From: DATAYF01 sp036272735
GTDB taxonomy: Bacteria > Chloroflexota > Ktedonobacteria > Ktedonobacterales > Ktedonobacteraceae
Length of the DNA: 6,404 bases
NCBI GenBank assembly: GCA_036272735.1
Contig: DATAYF010000328.1
Span: forward strand, 1 to 6,404
Direction of reading: 5' to 3'
The notes under the pieces are model-generated. The model saw nothing but the letters and a program-made list of their open reading frames with translations. It searched no databases and had not been told where the DNA came from. The translations under genes were made by a program, and so were the position numbers. Position 1 is the first letter of the stretch, and each line of letters begins with the position of its first letter. Of the stretch, positions 1 to 5,566 are shown one piece after another.

Positions 1-105
1 CGCCCAGTTGTAGACAAATCGGCAACACCCGAATGTACGAGCAAGTGTCTGCTTCTGCTCGTCTGTGGGGTAAAACCTGTACTTGTACGCGCGTTTCTGT
101 TCCAT
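1..105 (-). CDS. tnpB: TnpB/OrfB transposon-associated RNA-guided nuclease, N-terminal fragment (cut by window edge)
   Basis: The first 35 codons of a leftward gene that runs off the window. The ATG is at 103-105 and the frame is open to base 1. Visible are YKYRFYPTDEQ (residues 7-17) and FGCCRFVYNWA (residues 25-35). These match the conserved start of the OrfB/TnpB family of IS200/IS605 and IS607 elements (the N-terminal helix-turn-helix region). In characterised members TnpB is an RNA-guided DNA endonuclease, ancestral to Cas12, that helps retain the element; the RuvC and zinc-finger parts would lie outside this window. No Shine-Dalgarno sequence precedes the ATG, but a promoter sits immediately upstream (see 113-141). 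No TnpA gene is seen on the visible side. Whether the gene is intact cannot be judged here. The family call is firm; the subfamily is not. Confidence 0.85.
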   Translation of the reverse strand, partial: MEQKRAYKYRFYPTDEQKQTLARTFGCCRFVYNWA

Positions 106-112
106 ACTCTAC

Positions 113-141
113 ATTTTAACATACACAGTGTAGGAAGTCAA
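113..141 (-). promoter_or_regulatory. Sigma-70-like promoter of tnpB, predicted leaderless transcript
   Basis: Read on the minus strand, TTGACT (136-141) is followed by exactly 17 bases and then TAAAAT (113-118). Each hexamer matches the housekeeping consensus at 5 of 6 positions. Only 7 bases separate the -10 box from the ATG at 105, so transcription should start at or within a base of the start codon. The absence of any ribosome binding site agrees with a leaderless message. The start site is inferred, not measured. Confidence 0.6.
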
Positions 142-160
142 CAAGAAATGCTGCAAGGAA

Positions 161-208
161 CGGCGTCATTCATCCCCATAGCTCGAAGCAAGGGGTCCTC
201 TGACGCCG
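161..208. repeat. Interrupted hairpin between tnpB and the DedA gene
   Basis: CGGCGTCA (161-168) pairs perfectly with TGACGCCG (201-208). In the same register CCCC (174-177) pairs with GGGG (192-195), giving 8 + 4 base pairs around a symmetric 5 x 5 internal loop and a 14-base apical loop. There is no T-run on either side, so it is not an ordinary terminator. It lies 56 bases upstream of tnpB. It could be a subterminal structure of the left end of the IS200/IS605-type element, or a leader structure of the DedA message. No element boundary can be fixed from the sequence alone. Confidence 0.5.
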
Positions 209-256
209 AATTTATGATAGAGAAGGGATGCGTAGAATAGCATGGCAATAATCAAT

Positions 257-262
257 GGAGGA
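257..262 (+). promoter_or_regulatory. Ribosome binding site that sets the DedA start
   Basis: GGAGGA lies 9 bases before the ATG at 272. It favours that ATG over the in-frame ATG at 242, which has only a weak, distant purine stretch upstream. The ATG at 268 is also near but is out of frame. Confidence 0.65.
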
Positions 263-271
263 CTACTATGT

Positions 272-925
272 ATGCCCTGGATGCCTTTGGCAAGCCTGAT
301 CTCCTGGCAAGCCCTTCAGCAACTCCTCAGCCAGTTTGGCTACCCGGCAGTGGTGCTCTTTGTGATGATAGAAAGCATCGGTATCCCCTTGCCGGGTGAG
401 ACTATGCTCCTGCTCGCCTCGTTTTACGCAGCGCTCAACCCACAGCTAAAAATACCATTTGTCATTATCAGCGCCATTGCAGGAGCCATCATCGGCGATA
501 ACATCGGCTATTTTATCGGCCGTAAGGGTGGACGACCTTTCATCGAAAAATATGGACACTACATTTTTATCAAGCCGCAACAGTTGGAGCACGCAGAGCA
601 TTTTTTCGAGAAGCACGGCGGCAAAACCGTCCTCTTTGGACGCTTCATCACCATATTGCGCACCTGGGCAGCGTTCCTCGCGGGCGTGGAACGGATGAAG
701 TGGCCGACCTTTCTTCTGTATAACGCCCTGGGAGGTATACTATGGGCCACCGTCTATGGACTCCTGGGCTACTTCGCGGGTCGCTTTTTTCACAATAACT
801 TCGCGCAAGTCGAGCACATTGCAAGCGTCATAGGCTGGACAGGAGCAGGCATAATCCTGGCCGTGATCATCATAGCCGTCGTCATATGGCGTGTGCGCAA
901 AGCACGAAAAGCACAAGCAGGGTAG
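272..925 (+). CDS. DedA-family (SNARE-associated/VTT domain) integral membrane protein
   Basis: A 217-residue polytopic membrane protein; length and layout are typical of bacterial DedA proteins. Numbering from the ATG at 272: the family signature ESIGIPLPGE is at 34-43, GDNIGYFIGRKGG at 75-87, and FGRFITILRTW at 122-132. The last contains two arginines six residues apart (R124, R130), matching the spacing of the essential arginines of E. coli YqjA/YghB. A final membrane helix at about 186-206 is followed by a basic cytoplasmic tail. DedA proteins are inner-membrane transporters; some members recycle undecaprenyl phosphate across the membrane and others affect proton-motive force or phospholipid distribution. 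The substrate here cannot be told. The gene could also begin at 242 (227 residues), but the GGAGGA at 257-262 supports 272. It stands alone, convergent with the dehydrogenase gene. Confidence 0.9.
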   Translation: MPWMPLASLISWQALQQLLSQFGYPAVVLFVMIESIGIPLPGETMLLLASFYAALNPQLKIPFVIISAIAGAIIGDNIGYFIGRKGGRPFIEKYGHYIFIKPQQLEHAEHFFEKHGGKTVLFGRFITILRTWAAFLAGVERMKWPTFLLYNALGGILWATVYGLLGYFAGRFFHNNFAQVEHIASVIGWTGAGIILAVIIIAVVIWRVRKARKAQAG

Positions 926-935
926 GGATTTTGAG

Positions 936-1005
936 TTGCATAGTGGTACGAATTGATGGCCTGAGGCACTTGTGCCTCAGGCCATCAATTCGTACCACTA
1001 TGCAA
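936..1005. repeat. Perfect 34-bp inverted repeat spanning a convergent gene junction
   Basis: Bases 936-969 are the exact reverse complement of 972-1005, with only TT in the centre. The left arm starts 11 bases after the DedA stop. The right arm runs 8 bases into the dehydrogenase coding region and contains its TAG stop (998-1000) and the preceding alanine codon. As RNA it would form a very stable hairpin in either direction, so a bidirectional transcription stop or 3' end stabiliser for both convergent messages is the natural guess. Neither side has the T-run of a classical intrinsic terminator: plus-strand RNA continues AGGCTCC, minus-strand RNA continues CTCAAAA. Confidence 0.9.
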
Positions 1006-2191
1006 AGGCTCCAATACCGGTAATCGCCTGGCCGATGACCAGTGTATGAATATCATCAGTACCCTCATAGGTAAAGACCGACTCCAGATTATTCATGTGG
1101 CGGCTAATCGGATATTCTAACGTAATGCCGTTTGCTCCAAGGACGCTGCGCGCCTCACGAGCCGTGTTCAGCGCCTCACGAACGTTATTGCGCTTCGCCA
1201 CAGAAACTTGCACGGGATGCAGTAGACCCTCATCTTTCAAGCGTCCAAGCTGCACAGCTAGCAGTTGCGCCTTCACCAATTCGGTCGCCATCAGCACCAG
1301 TTTTTGCTGGACAAGCTGGAAGCTCGCAATGGGACGCTGAAACTGTACGCGCGTTTTGGCATAATCGAGCGCCGTCTCATAGCAGGTGCGAGCAGCCCCA
1401 GTCACGCCCCAGGCAATGCCATAGCGGGCCTCATCGAGACAGGACAGCGGACCTCGCATACCACGCACATCGGGCAGCATATGCGAAGCTGGAACCCGGC
1501 AATCTTCAAAGTGCAATTCCGAGGTGATCGAGGCGCGCAATGAGAGCTTATGGTGAATATCACTGGTCGTGAAGCCCGGTGTACCGCGCTCGACGATAAA
1601 GCCGCGCACACCATCTTCAGCACGTGCCCAAACAACGGCAATATCGGCAATACCCCCATTGGTAATCCACATCTTTGTGCCATTCAAGATGTACTCGTCA
1701 CCATCGCGGCGAGCCGAGGTGCGCATACTGGCAGGATCGCTCCCAGAATCGGGCTCGGTTAAGCCAAAGCAGCCGATCACTTCACCGCTTGCCATACCCG
1801 GCAACCAGCGTTGCTTCTGTTCCTCTGAGCCAAAGGCGTAAATAGGAAACATCGCCAGCGATCCCTGTACCGAAACGAACGAGCGCAGGCCGCTGTCGCC
1901 CGCCTCCAATTCCTGGCAGGCCAGGCCATAACAGACACCACTCAAACCAGCACAACCGTAGCCCTCCAGATGCATACCCAGGAGACCCAGCTCGGCAATT
2001 TCAGGTATCAGATCACGCGGGAACGTACCAGCCTCAAAGTGTTCACCAATCACAGGCAACACACGCTCACGCACAAACTTCCGCACGGTATCACGCACCA
2101 TGCGCTCCTCTTCGCTGAGAAGATGATCAATATTATACAGATCGGTAGCCGACGGCACCTGTGCCGGATGTTTCACGGAAGTCTGTGCCAT
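998..2191 (-). CDS. gcdH: Glutaryl-CoA dehydrogenase (acyl-CoA dehydrogenase family)
   Basis: A 397-residue flavoenzyme from the ATG at 2191, close to the roughly 394-residue mature human enzyme. It should oxidise glutaryl-CoA with FAD and decarboxylate it to crotonyl-CoA, passing electrons to electron-transfer flavoprotein, in lysine, tryptophan or aromatic catabolism. Seen, numbering from this ATG: the flavin/substrate motif GLTEPDSGSDP (143-153), WITN (175-178), YGIAWG (257-262) and a C-terminal TYEGTDDIH (374-382). In that motif E376 aligns with the catalytic base and Y375 with the neighbouring tyrosine. E96, R103 and S104 (in LEAGDSGLRS) align with the residues that hold the substrate's distal carboxylate in human GCDH, which argues against a general short-chain acyl-CoA dehydrogenase. 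A TTG at 2215 would add 8 residues, but AAAGGTGA before 2191 favours the ATG. The last codons lie in the 34-bp hairpin. No pathway partners are adjacent. Confidence 0.88.
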   Translation of the reverse strand: MAQTSVKHPAQVPSATDLYNIDHLLSEEERMVRDTVRKFVRERVLPVIGEHFEAGTFPRDLIPEIAELGLLGMHLEGYGCAGLSGVCYGLACQELEAGDSGLRSFVSVQGSLAMFPIYAFGSEEQKQRWLPGMASGEVIGCFGLTEPDSGSDPASMRTSARRDGDEYILNGTKMWITNGGIADIAVVWARAEDGVRGFIVERGTPGFTTSDIHHKLSLRASITSELHFEDCRVPASHMLPDVRGMRGPLSCLDEARYGIAWGVTGAARTCYETALDYAKTRVQFQRPIASFQLVQQKLVLMATELVKAQLLAVQLGRLKDEGLLHPVQVSVAKRNNVREALNTAREARSVLGANGITLEYPISRHMNNLESVFTYEGTDDIHTLVIGQAITGIGAFA

Positions 2192-2248
2192 AAAAGATGT
2201 CACCTTTCCCTTCAATCATGTTACTTATGTAAATACTAACCTTCGTTT

Positions 2249-2264
2249 CGCTATCATTATAGCG
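2249..2264 (-). promoter_or_regulatory. Putative -10 region of the glutaryl-CoA dehydrogenase gene inside a small palindrome
   Basis: A perfect TATAAT occurs on the minus strand at 2256-2261, about 65 bases upstream of the ATG at 2191. It lies inside the inverted repeat CGCTAT (2249-2254) / ATAGCG (2259-2264). No good -35 box is found 16-18 bases upstream, so the promoter may need an activator or be weak. The palindrome could be an operator. On the plus strand the same palindrome contains TATCAT (2252-2257), a possible -10 for the divergent hydrolase gene, also without a -35. Confidence 0.4.
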
Positions 2265-2368
2265 CAGAGGGGTGATCGTTGCCGCTTGTCCTGCGAAGGT
2301 AACTCAGCAGCCACTCGCTCGTATATACTCATGGAAAGAATCCAGCACGGACGGAGAAAGCATCAACC

Positions 2369-3016
2369 ATGCCAAAGACCACACCACGACGCAGAAAGCA
2401 TTGCTTCTATCATACACGACGAGTGCGCAAAAAACTTCAGCGCTGGTCCCCGTACATCACACTTGGGTGTATTATTCTGGCCGGTAGCATATTTCTCTGG
2501 CTAAGCAACAACAACACAACACCCACCACATCGCCCAGCATACAAACTTCATCTTCCAGCTCGTATAGCATCGTGGGCAATCCATCGATAAATGCAAATT
2601 TCATTAATCGGGTACTCAAGCAGTATCATTCGCCCGCGCAAGGCACAGGGCAGGCATTATACAACCAGGGCGTCGCCTATCACATCGATCCCGCCTATGC
2701 CCTTGCCTTCTTTTTTGAGGAGAGTACCTTCGGCACTCAGGGCATTGCGAAAGTCACTCACTCGTTGGGGAACATTCGAGCAACCTCAGGATACGCATCG
2801 TACCATGGGTACCGCACCTATAAAAGCTGGAATGAGGGTTTCCAGGATTGGTACCGCTTGATGGCGCATCAATACGTAGACGCCTGGGGCTTGAAAACCG
2901 TCGCTGCGATTATTCCAGTCTATGCACCAGACACGGACAGCAATAACGAGGCTGCCTATATTCACACAGTCGAAGTCGCCGTCGATTCCTGGCGGCAGGG
3001 GAATATCGAGGTATAG
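2369..3016 (+). CDS. Membrane-anchored glucosaminidase-like peptidoglycan hydrolase
   Basis: A 215-residue protein with a strongly basic N-terminus (PRRRK, then RRVRKK to residue 22), one hydrophobic segment at about 29-45, a Ser/Thr/Asn-rich linker at about 47-66 and a globular extracytoplasmic domain from about 72 to the end. The basic start followed by a single helix indicates type II topology with the domain outside. The segment AYALAFFFEESTFGT (109-123) resembles the catalytic-glutamate region of GH73-type endo-beta-N-acetylglucosaminidase and lysozyme-like domains, with E118 before S-x-F-G as the probable acid. NIRAT (135-139), YRTYKSW (148-154) and GFQDWYRLM (157-165) fit the same fold. 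The expected role is cutting glycan strands of peptidoglycan during growth, division or sporulation. GGAG at 2353-2356 lies 12 bases before the ATG, slightly long. The family assignment is from motif recognition; substrate and exact family are uncertain. Confidence 0.75.
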   Translation: MPKTTPRRRKHCFYHTRRVRKKLQRWSPYITLGCIILAGSIFLWLSNNNTTPTTSPSIQTSSSSSYSIVGNPSINANFINRVLKQYHSPAQGTGQALYNQGVAYHIDPAYALAFFFEESTFGTQGIAKVTHSLGNIRATSGYASYHGYRTYKSWNEGFQDWYRLMAHQYVDAWGLKTVAAIIPVYAPDTDSNNEAAYIHTVEVAVDSWRQGNIEV

Positions 3017-3018
3017 AC

Positions 3019-3064
3019 AAAAAAGCGATGTTTGGAAGCATTCAATGAGCGCCTCCAAACATCG
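3019..3064 (-). terminator. Intrinsic terminator of the CHRD-like gene
   Basis: CGATGTTTGGA (3026-3036) pairs perfectly with TCCAAACATCG (3054-3064), followed by one mismatch and two more pairs. Six A's at 3019-3024 become a T-run just after the hairpin on the minus strand, so this is a good rho-independent terminator for leftward transcription, 63 bases past the CHRD-like stop codon. It begins only a few bases after the hydrolase stop at 3016, so the hairpin may also stop or protect the rightward message. The plus-strand side has no T-run (TCAATCGATT). Confidence 0.8.
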
Positions 3065-3127
3065 TCAATCGATTGTTGACAATCCATAAACCCTGGGCCA
3101 GTATGGCAAACGGAATTGCAGGACTCC

Positions 3128-3967
3128 CTAAGGACCGACGATATTCCCACAGGCAACAGGGTCAGCATCGGTCTGGTTGCTGAGATCCGTTGTCCGGTGT
3201 ATCTGGGCGTACCAACCCTGAACAGGGATCGACGAGATGTTAGGGATCATCGTAATGGACATACCATTACCGGCGGCATCCGCTTTCATAGGCTGCAAAG
3301 TGTACGCGATAGGTCCCTGGTTCAAACAAGACCCCTTGTGGATCAAGACCGCGTGGGTCGTGTTAGGAGCCAGGCCAGTGGCAGTGACCTTCACCGTCAG
3401 TGCGCCGTTATTCAGCATCAACTGAGCATTGCCAGCAGCAGAGCCGTTCGCTGCCGGTGCACCATTCAGCATGTTACGCGCGCTACGCACTGTCTTCCCA
3501 GAGGTACTCGTGTTCGCGACGCTGGCACAGGCAATCGGCAAGAATTGGCTCTGCGGACTCAGCGTTGGCCCGTTGTGAACATCGATATACCAGGTGTTGG
3601 TCGGAATGCCCCCCATAACATTGTTGATGGTTGTCGTGGATACACCCTTACCGCTCGCATCAGCAACCACATTCGGGAGCGTATAGAGAATGCTGCCCAG
3701 ACAACTCCCCACGTGAATGTGCGCGGGATGGGTACTATTAGGAGCCAGGCCCATCAGGCGTATATTCACATTCAACTGCTTCGTGGCAGCATTCCAGGTA
3801 AGGTCCTGCCCACCTATAGGCGTATGTTGTAAAGTTGCGCTGGCCATCGCGCTGGTAGCAGGAGCAGCCGCTGAAGCCTGACTACTACTGAAGGCGGTCA
3901 GTGCTAACAACGCCGTACCAATTACAACCGCTGGTAGCCATTTTGGCAAGAAAGCCAACTTATGCAT
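3128..3967 (-). CDS. Secreted protein with two tandem CHRD-like repeats
   Basis: A 279-residue exported protein. The start MHKLAFLPKW, a hydrophobic core at about 11-26 and AxA-type sites near residues 31-34 (SQASAAAPA) form a Sec signal peptide. The mature part is a duplication of about 125 residues. Repeat 1 carries NSTHPAHIHVGSCL (77-90), WYIDVH (126-131) and IAC (145-147). Repeat 2 carries NTTHAVLIHKGSCL (202-215), WYAQIH (252-257) and VAC (271-273). Each repeat keeps two or more histidines and a Cys pair (C89/C147, C214/C273) that could form a disulfide. The beta-rich pattern of GLAPN, an x-H-I-H-x-G motif, D-x-x-G and a late W-Y-x-x-x-H resembles CHRD (chordin-like) domains, whose function in bacteria is poorly known. 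AAAGGGGAA on the minus strand lies about 9 bases before the ATG. A terminator follows at 3019-3064. The fold is inferred; metal binding is a guess from the histidines. Confidence 0.75.
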   Translation of the reverse strand: MHKLAFLPKWLPAVVIGTALLALTAFSSSQASAAAPATSAMASATLQHTPIGGQDLTWNAATKQLNVNIRLMGLAPNSTHPAHIHVGSCLGSILYTLPNVVADASGKGVSTTTINNVMGGIPTNTWYIDVHNGPTLSPQSQFLPIACASVANTSTSGKTVRSARNMLNGAPAANGSAAGNAQLMLNNGALTVKVTATGLAPNTTHAVLIHKGSCLNQGPIAYTLQPMKADAAGNGMSITMIPNISSIPVQGWYAQIHRTTDLSNQTDADPVACGNIVGP

Positions 3968-4042
3968 GAGCTTATTCCCCTTTCACACCAACCACGAAAA
4001 GGCTAACGCAACAGTGTACAACTTTCAGCCGCTTCTACAAAT

Positions 4043-4071
4043 TTGCCAGAGCAGGCGAAAATGTGTATCAT
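4043..4071 (+). promoter_or_regulatory. Sigma-70-like promoter of the dihydrouridine synthase gene
   Basis: TTGCCA (4043-4048), a 17-base spacer and TATCAT (4066-4071); each box matches consensus at 5 of 6 positions. The expected start is near 4078, giving a leader of about 48 bases to the ATG at 4126. Confidence 0.6.
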
Positions 4072-4080
4072 AGAGAGAAC

Positions 4081-4113
4081 ATGAAGCGACACGAGAGCAT
4101 CAATCACCTATAA
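4081..4113 (+). other. Possible 10-codon leader ORF before the dihydrouridine synthase gene
   Basis: ATG at 4081 reads MKRHESINHL and stops at TAA 4111-4113, twelve bases before the ATG of the main gene and in the same frame. It begins about 3 bases after the predicted transcription start, so it would be nearly leaderless. There is no clear ribosome binding site. Short ORFs arise by chance, so this is only a candidate for translational coupling to the downstream gene, which itself lacks a good ribosome binding site. Confidence 0.15.
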
Positions 4114-4125
4114 AAAGTGGACTAT

Positions 4126-5334
4126 ATGAAGAACACATCATTTTGGCACACACTGCCCCAACCAATCGTGGGGCTGGCTCCTATGGATGGAGTAACGGAC
4201 GCCCCCTGTCGGACGATGCACGGTATTCACGGGCGTCCCGATATCGTATTGACCGAGTTTACCAATGTAGAAGGCTTGTGGCGCGGTAGCGACCGCATTT
4301 TCCGTGATTTTCTTTACACACCAGCGGAACGACCAGTCGTGGCACAAATCTTCGGCTGCCGACCTGAGTATTTTTATAAGGCGGCCCACATCGTGTGTGA
4401 GCTAGGCTTTGATGGCGTGGATATCAACATGGGTTGTCCTGCTAAAACCGTGGCGAATAAGGGCGGCGGCGCTGCACTCATCCGCATGCCAGACATGGCC
4501 AAGGCCATTGTTCGTGCAACCCAACAGGGCGTACGCGATTGGGCCAATGGGCAAACATTAGAAGACCTGGAAATGGACCCGGCACGCATCCAACGTATTC
4601 GAATCATGAACGAGGAGCGCATACGCATCTGGGGAGATCATGTCCAAAGTGAACGACGCCTGTTACCAGTCTCTGTGAAAACACGCCTGGGTTATGACAG
4701 TATCGTTATCACCGATTGGATAAAGGATCTCCTGGAGTTAGAGCCCGCGAATATCTCGCTACATGGACGCACACTTGTACAACACTACAAAGGTGAGGCA
4801 AATTGGGACGCGATAGCGGCTGCCGCTGAACTTGTGCGCCAGACGGACACGCTCATTCTGGGCAACGGAGATATTCATCACCTGCACGAGGCAGGGCAAC
4901 GCATTCAAAGCACCGGCGTCCATGGCGTATTGATTGGTCGAGCCAGTTTCGGCAATCCCTGGCTTTTCCGCGCCAAAGCTACATTGAAGGAACTGGTCAA
5001 CGCGGGCACTCCCGTTACAGCAACCAACCTTCCCGAAGCCTTGCCTACCCGTGAAGAACGATTATACATGGCGCTTGAGCATGCACGCGTGCACGCCAGG
5101 CTCAAAGGCGAGGAGCATTTCGTAGAATTACGCAAACATATGGGCTGGTACCTTGGACATTTTGCCGGAGCCAAGCGCGTACGCAACGAACTGGTAAGAA
5201 TAAACAGCCTGGCCCAGGTAGAGGACATTATACACACCGAACTTGAGCGGTCAGAGGATGGGGAAGAGAACCTTCCAGAAACCCAGGAAGAAGAGATGCA
5301 AGACCCAGAGTTCGACATGAGTTGCGCGAGTTAA
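4126..5334 (+). CDS. dus: tRNA-dihydrouridine synthase with an internal insertion and acidic tail
   Basis: A 402-residue FMN enzyme that reduces uridines in the tRNA D-loop to dihydrouridine using NAD(P)H. Numbering from the ATG at 4126: LAPMDGVTDAPCR (17-29) starts the TIM barrel and binds FMN, and AQIFG (73-77) follows. INMGCPAKTVANKGGGAAL (100-118) holds catalytic C104. VKTRLGY (184-190), LHGRT (212-216), GNGDI (246-250) and GVLIGRASFGNPW (267-279) form the flavin phosphate site. ELRKHMGWY (334-342) is in the helical C-terminal domain. Typical Dus proteins are about 320-350 residues. The extra length is a charged segment at about 138-177 between the catalytic region and the VKTRLGY strand, plus an acidic tail from about 372. 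A GTG at 4117 would add three residues; neither start has a convincing ribosome binding site (AGTGGA is only 4 bases from the ATG), so the start is uncertain. The promoter is at 4043-4071. Which tRNA position is modified cannot be told. Confidence 0.9.
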   Translation: MKNTSFWHTLPQPIVGLAPMDGVTDAPCRTMHGIHGRPDIVLTEFTNVEGLWRGSDRIFRDFLYTPAERPVVAQIFGCRPEYFYKAAHIVCELGFDGVDINMGCPAKTVANKGGGAALIRMPDMAKAIVRATQQGVRDWANGQTLEDLEMDPARIQRIRIMNEERIRIWGDHVQSERRLLPVSVKTRLGYDSIVITDWIKDLLELEPANISLHGRTLVQHYKGEANWDAIAAAAELVRQTDTLILGNGDIHHLHEAGQRIQSTGVHGVLIGRASFGNPWLFRAKATLKELVNAGTPVTATNLPEALPTREERLYMALEHARVHARLKGEEHFVELRKHMGWYLGHFAGAKRVRNELVRINSLAQVEDIIHTELERSEDGEENLPETQEEEMQDPEFDMSCAS

Positions 5335-5566
5335 CGCAATGAGTATGCACCATGCGTATTACTCATCTGACGCTAGACAAAAAGGCAAAGATGGCACGTT
5401 TACTCTCTAGAGAAGCGTAAACGCAACTCGTGTTAGCTTGCGAGATAGGCAGTGTTTGCGTATGCAGAGGAATGTTGGAAGCAAGCTGCGCCGTGTCTTG
5501 GGGAACAAACATCACCCCTACGTTGAGCATAAAGGGAAGATGCCAGCGCCATCAAACGCACTGCGC
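5335..5566. other. Convergent intergenic region with small inverted repeats
   Basis: Lies between the ends of the dus gene and the 66-residue gene; I see no protein gene. ATGAGTA (5339-5345) and TACTCAT (5360-5366) form a 7-bp stem just past the dus stop. CGTTTAC (5397-5403) pairs with GTAAACG (5417-5423) around the palindrome TCTCTAGAGA (5404-5413). AGCGC and GCGCT flank a short loop near 5543-5565, just beyond the small gene's stop. None is followed by a T-run, so none is a clear intrinsic terminator. Confidence 0.4.

Noticed and set aside
1095..1841. Several open frames opposite the glutaryl-CoA dehydrogenase
   Set aside because: They are shadows of a clearly conserved coding frame and encode no recognisable protein.
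2324..2329. TATACT as -10 of the hydrolase gene
   Set aside because: No -35-like hexamer 16-18 bases upstream; kept out of the feature list.
3064..3080. Palindromic stretch GTCAA...TTGAC around CAATCGATTG
   Set aside because: Short and overlapping the terminator arm; may be chance or a minor alternative fold.
3318..3330. GGTTCAAAC resembling a tRNA T-loop
   Set aside because: It lies inside the CHRD-like coding region and no acceptor or anticodon stems can be built around it.
3116..3832. 238-codon plus-strand frame opposite the CHRD-like gene
   Set aside because: Arg/His/Thr-rich composition of an antisense shadow; the minus strand has a signal peptide, internal duplication and ribosome binding site.
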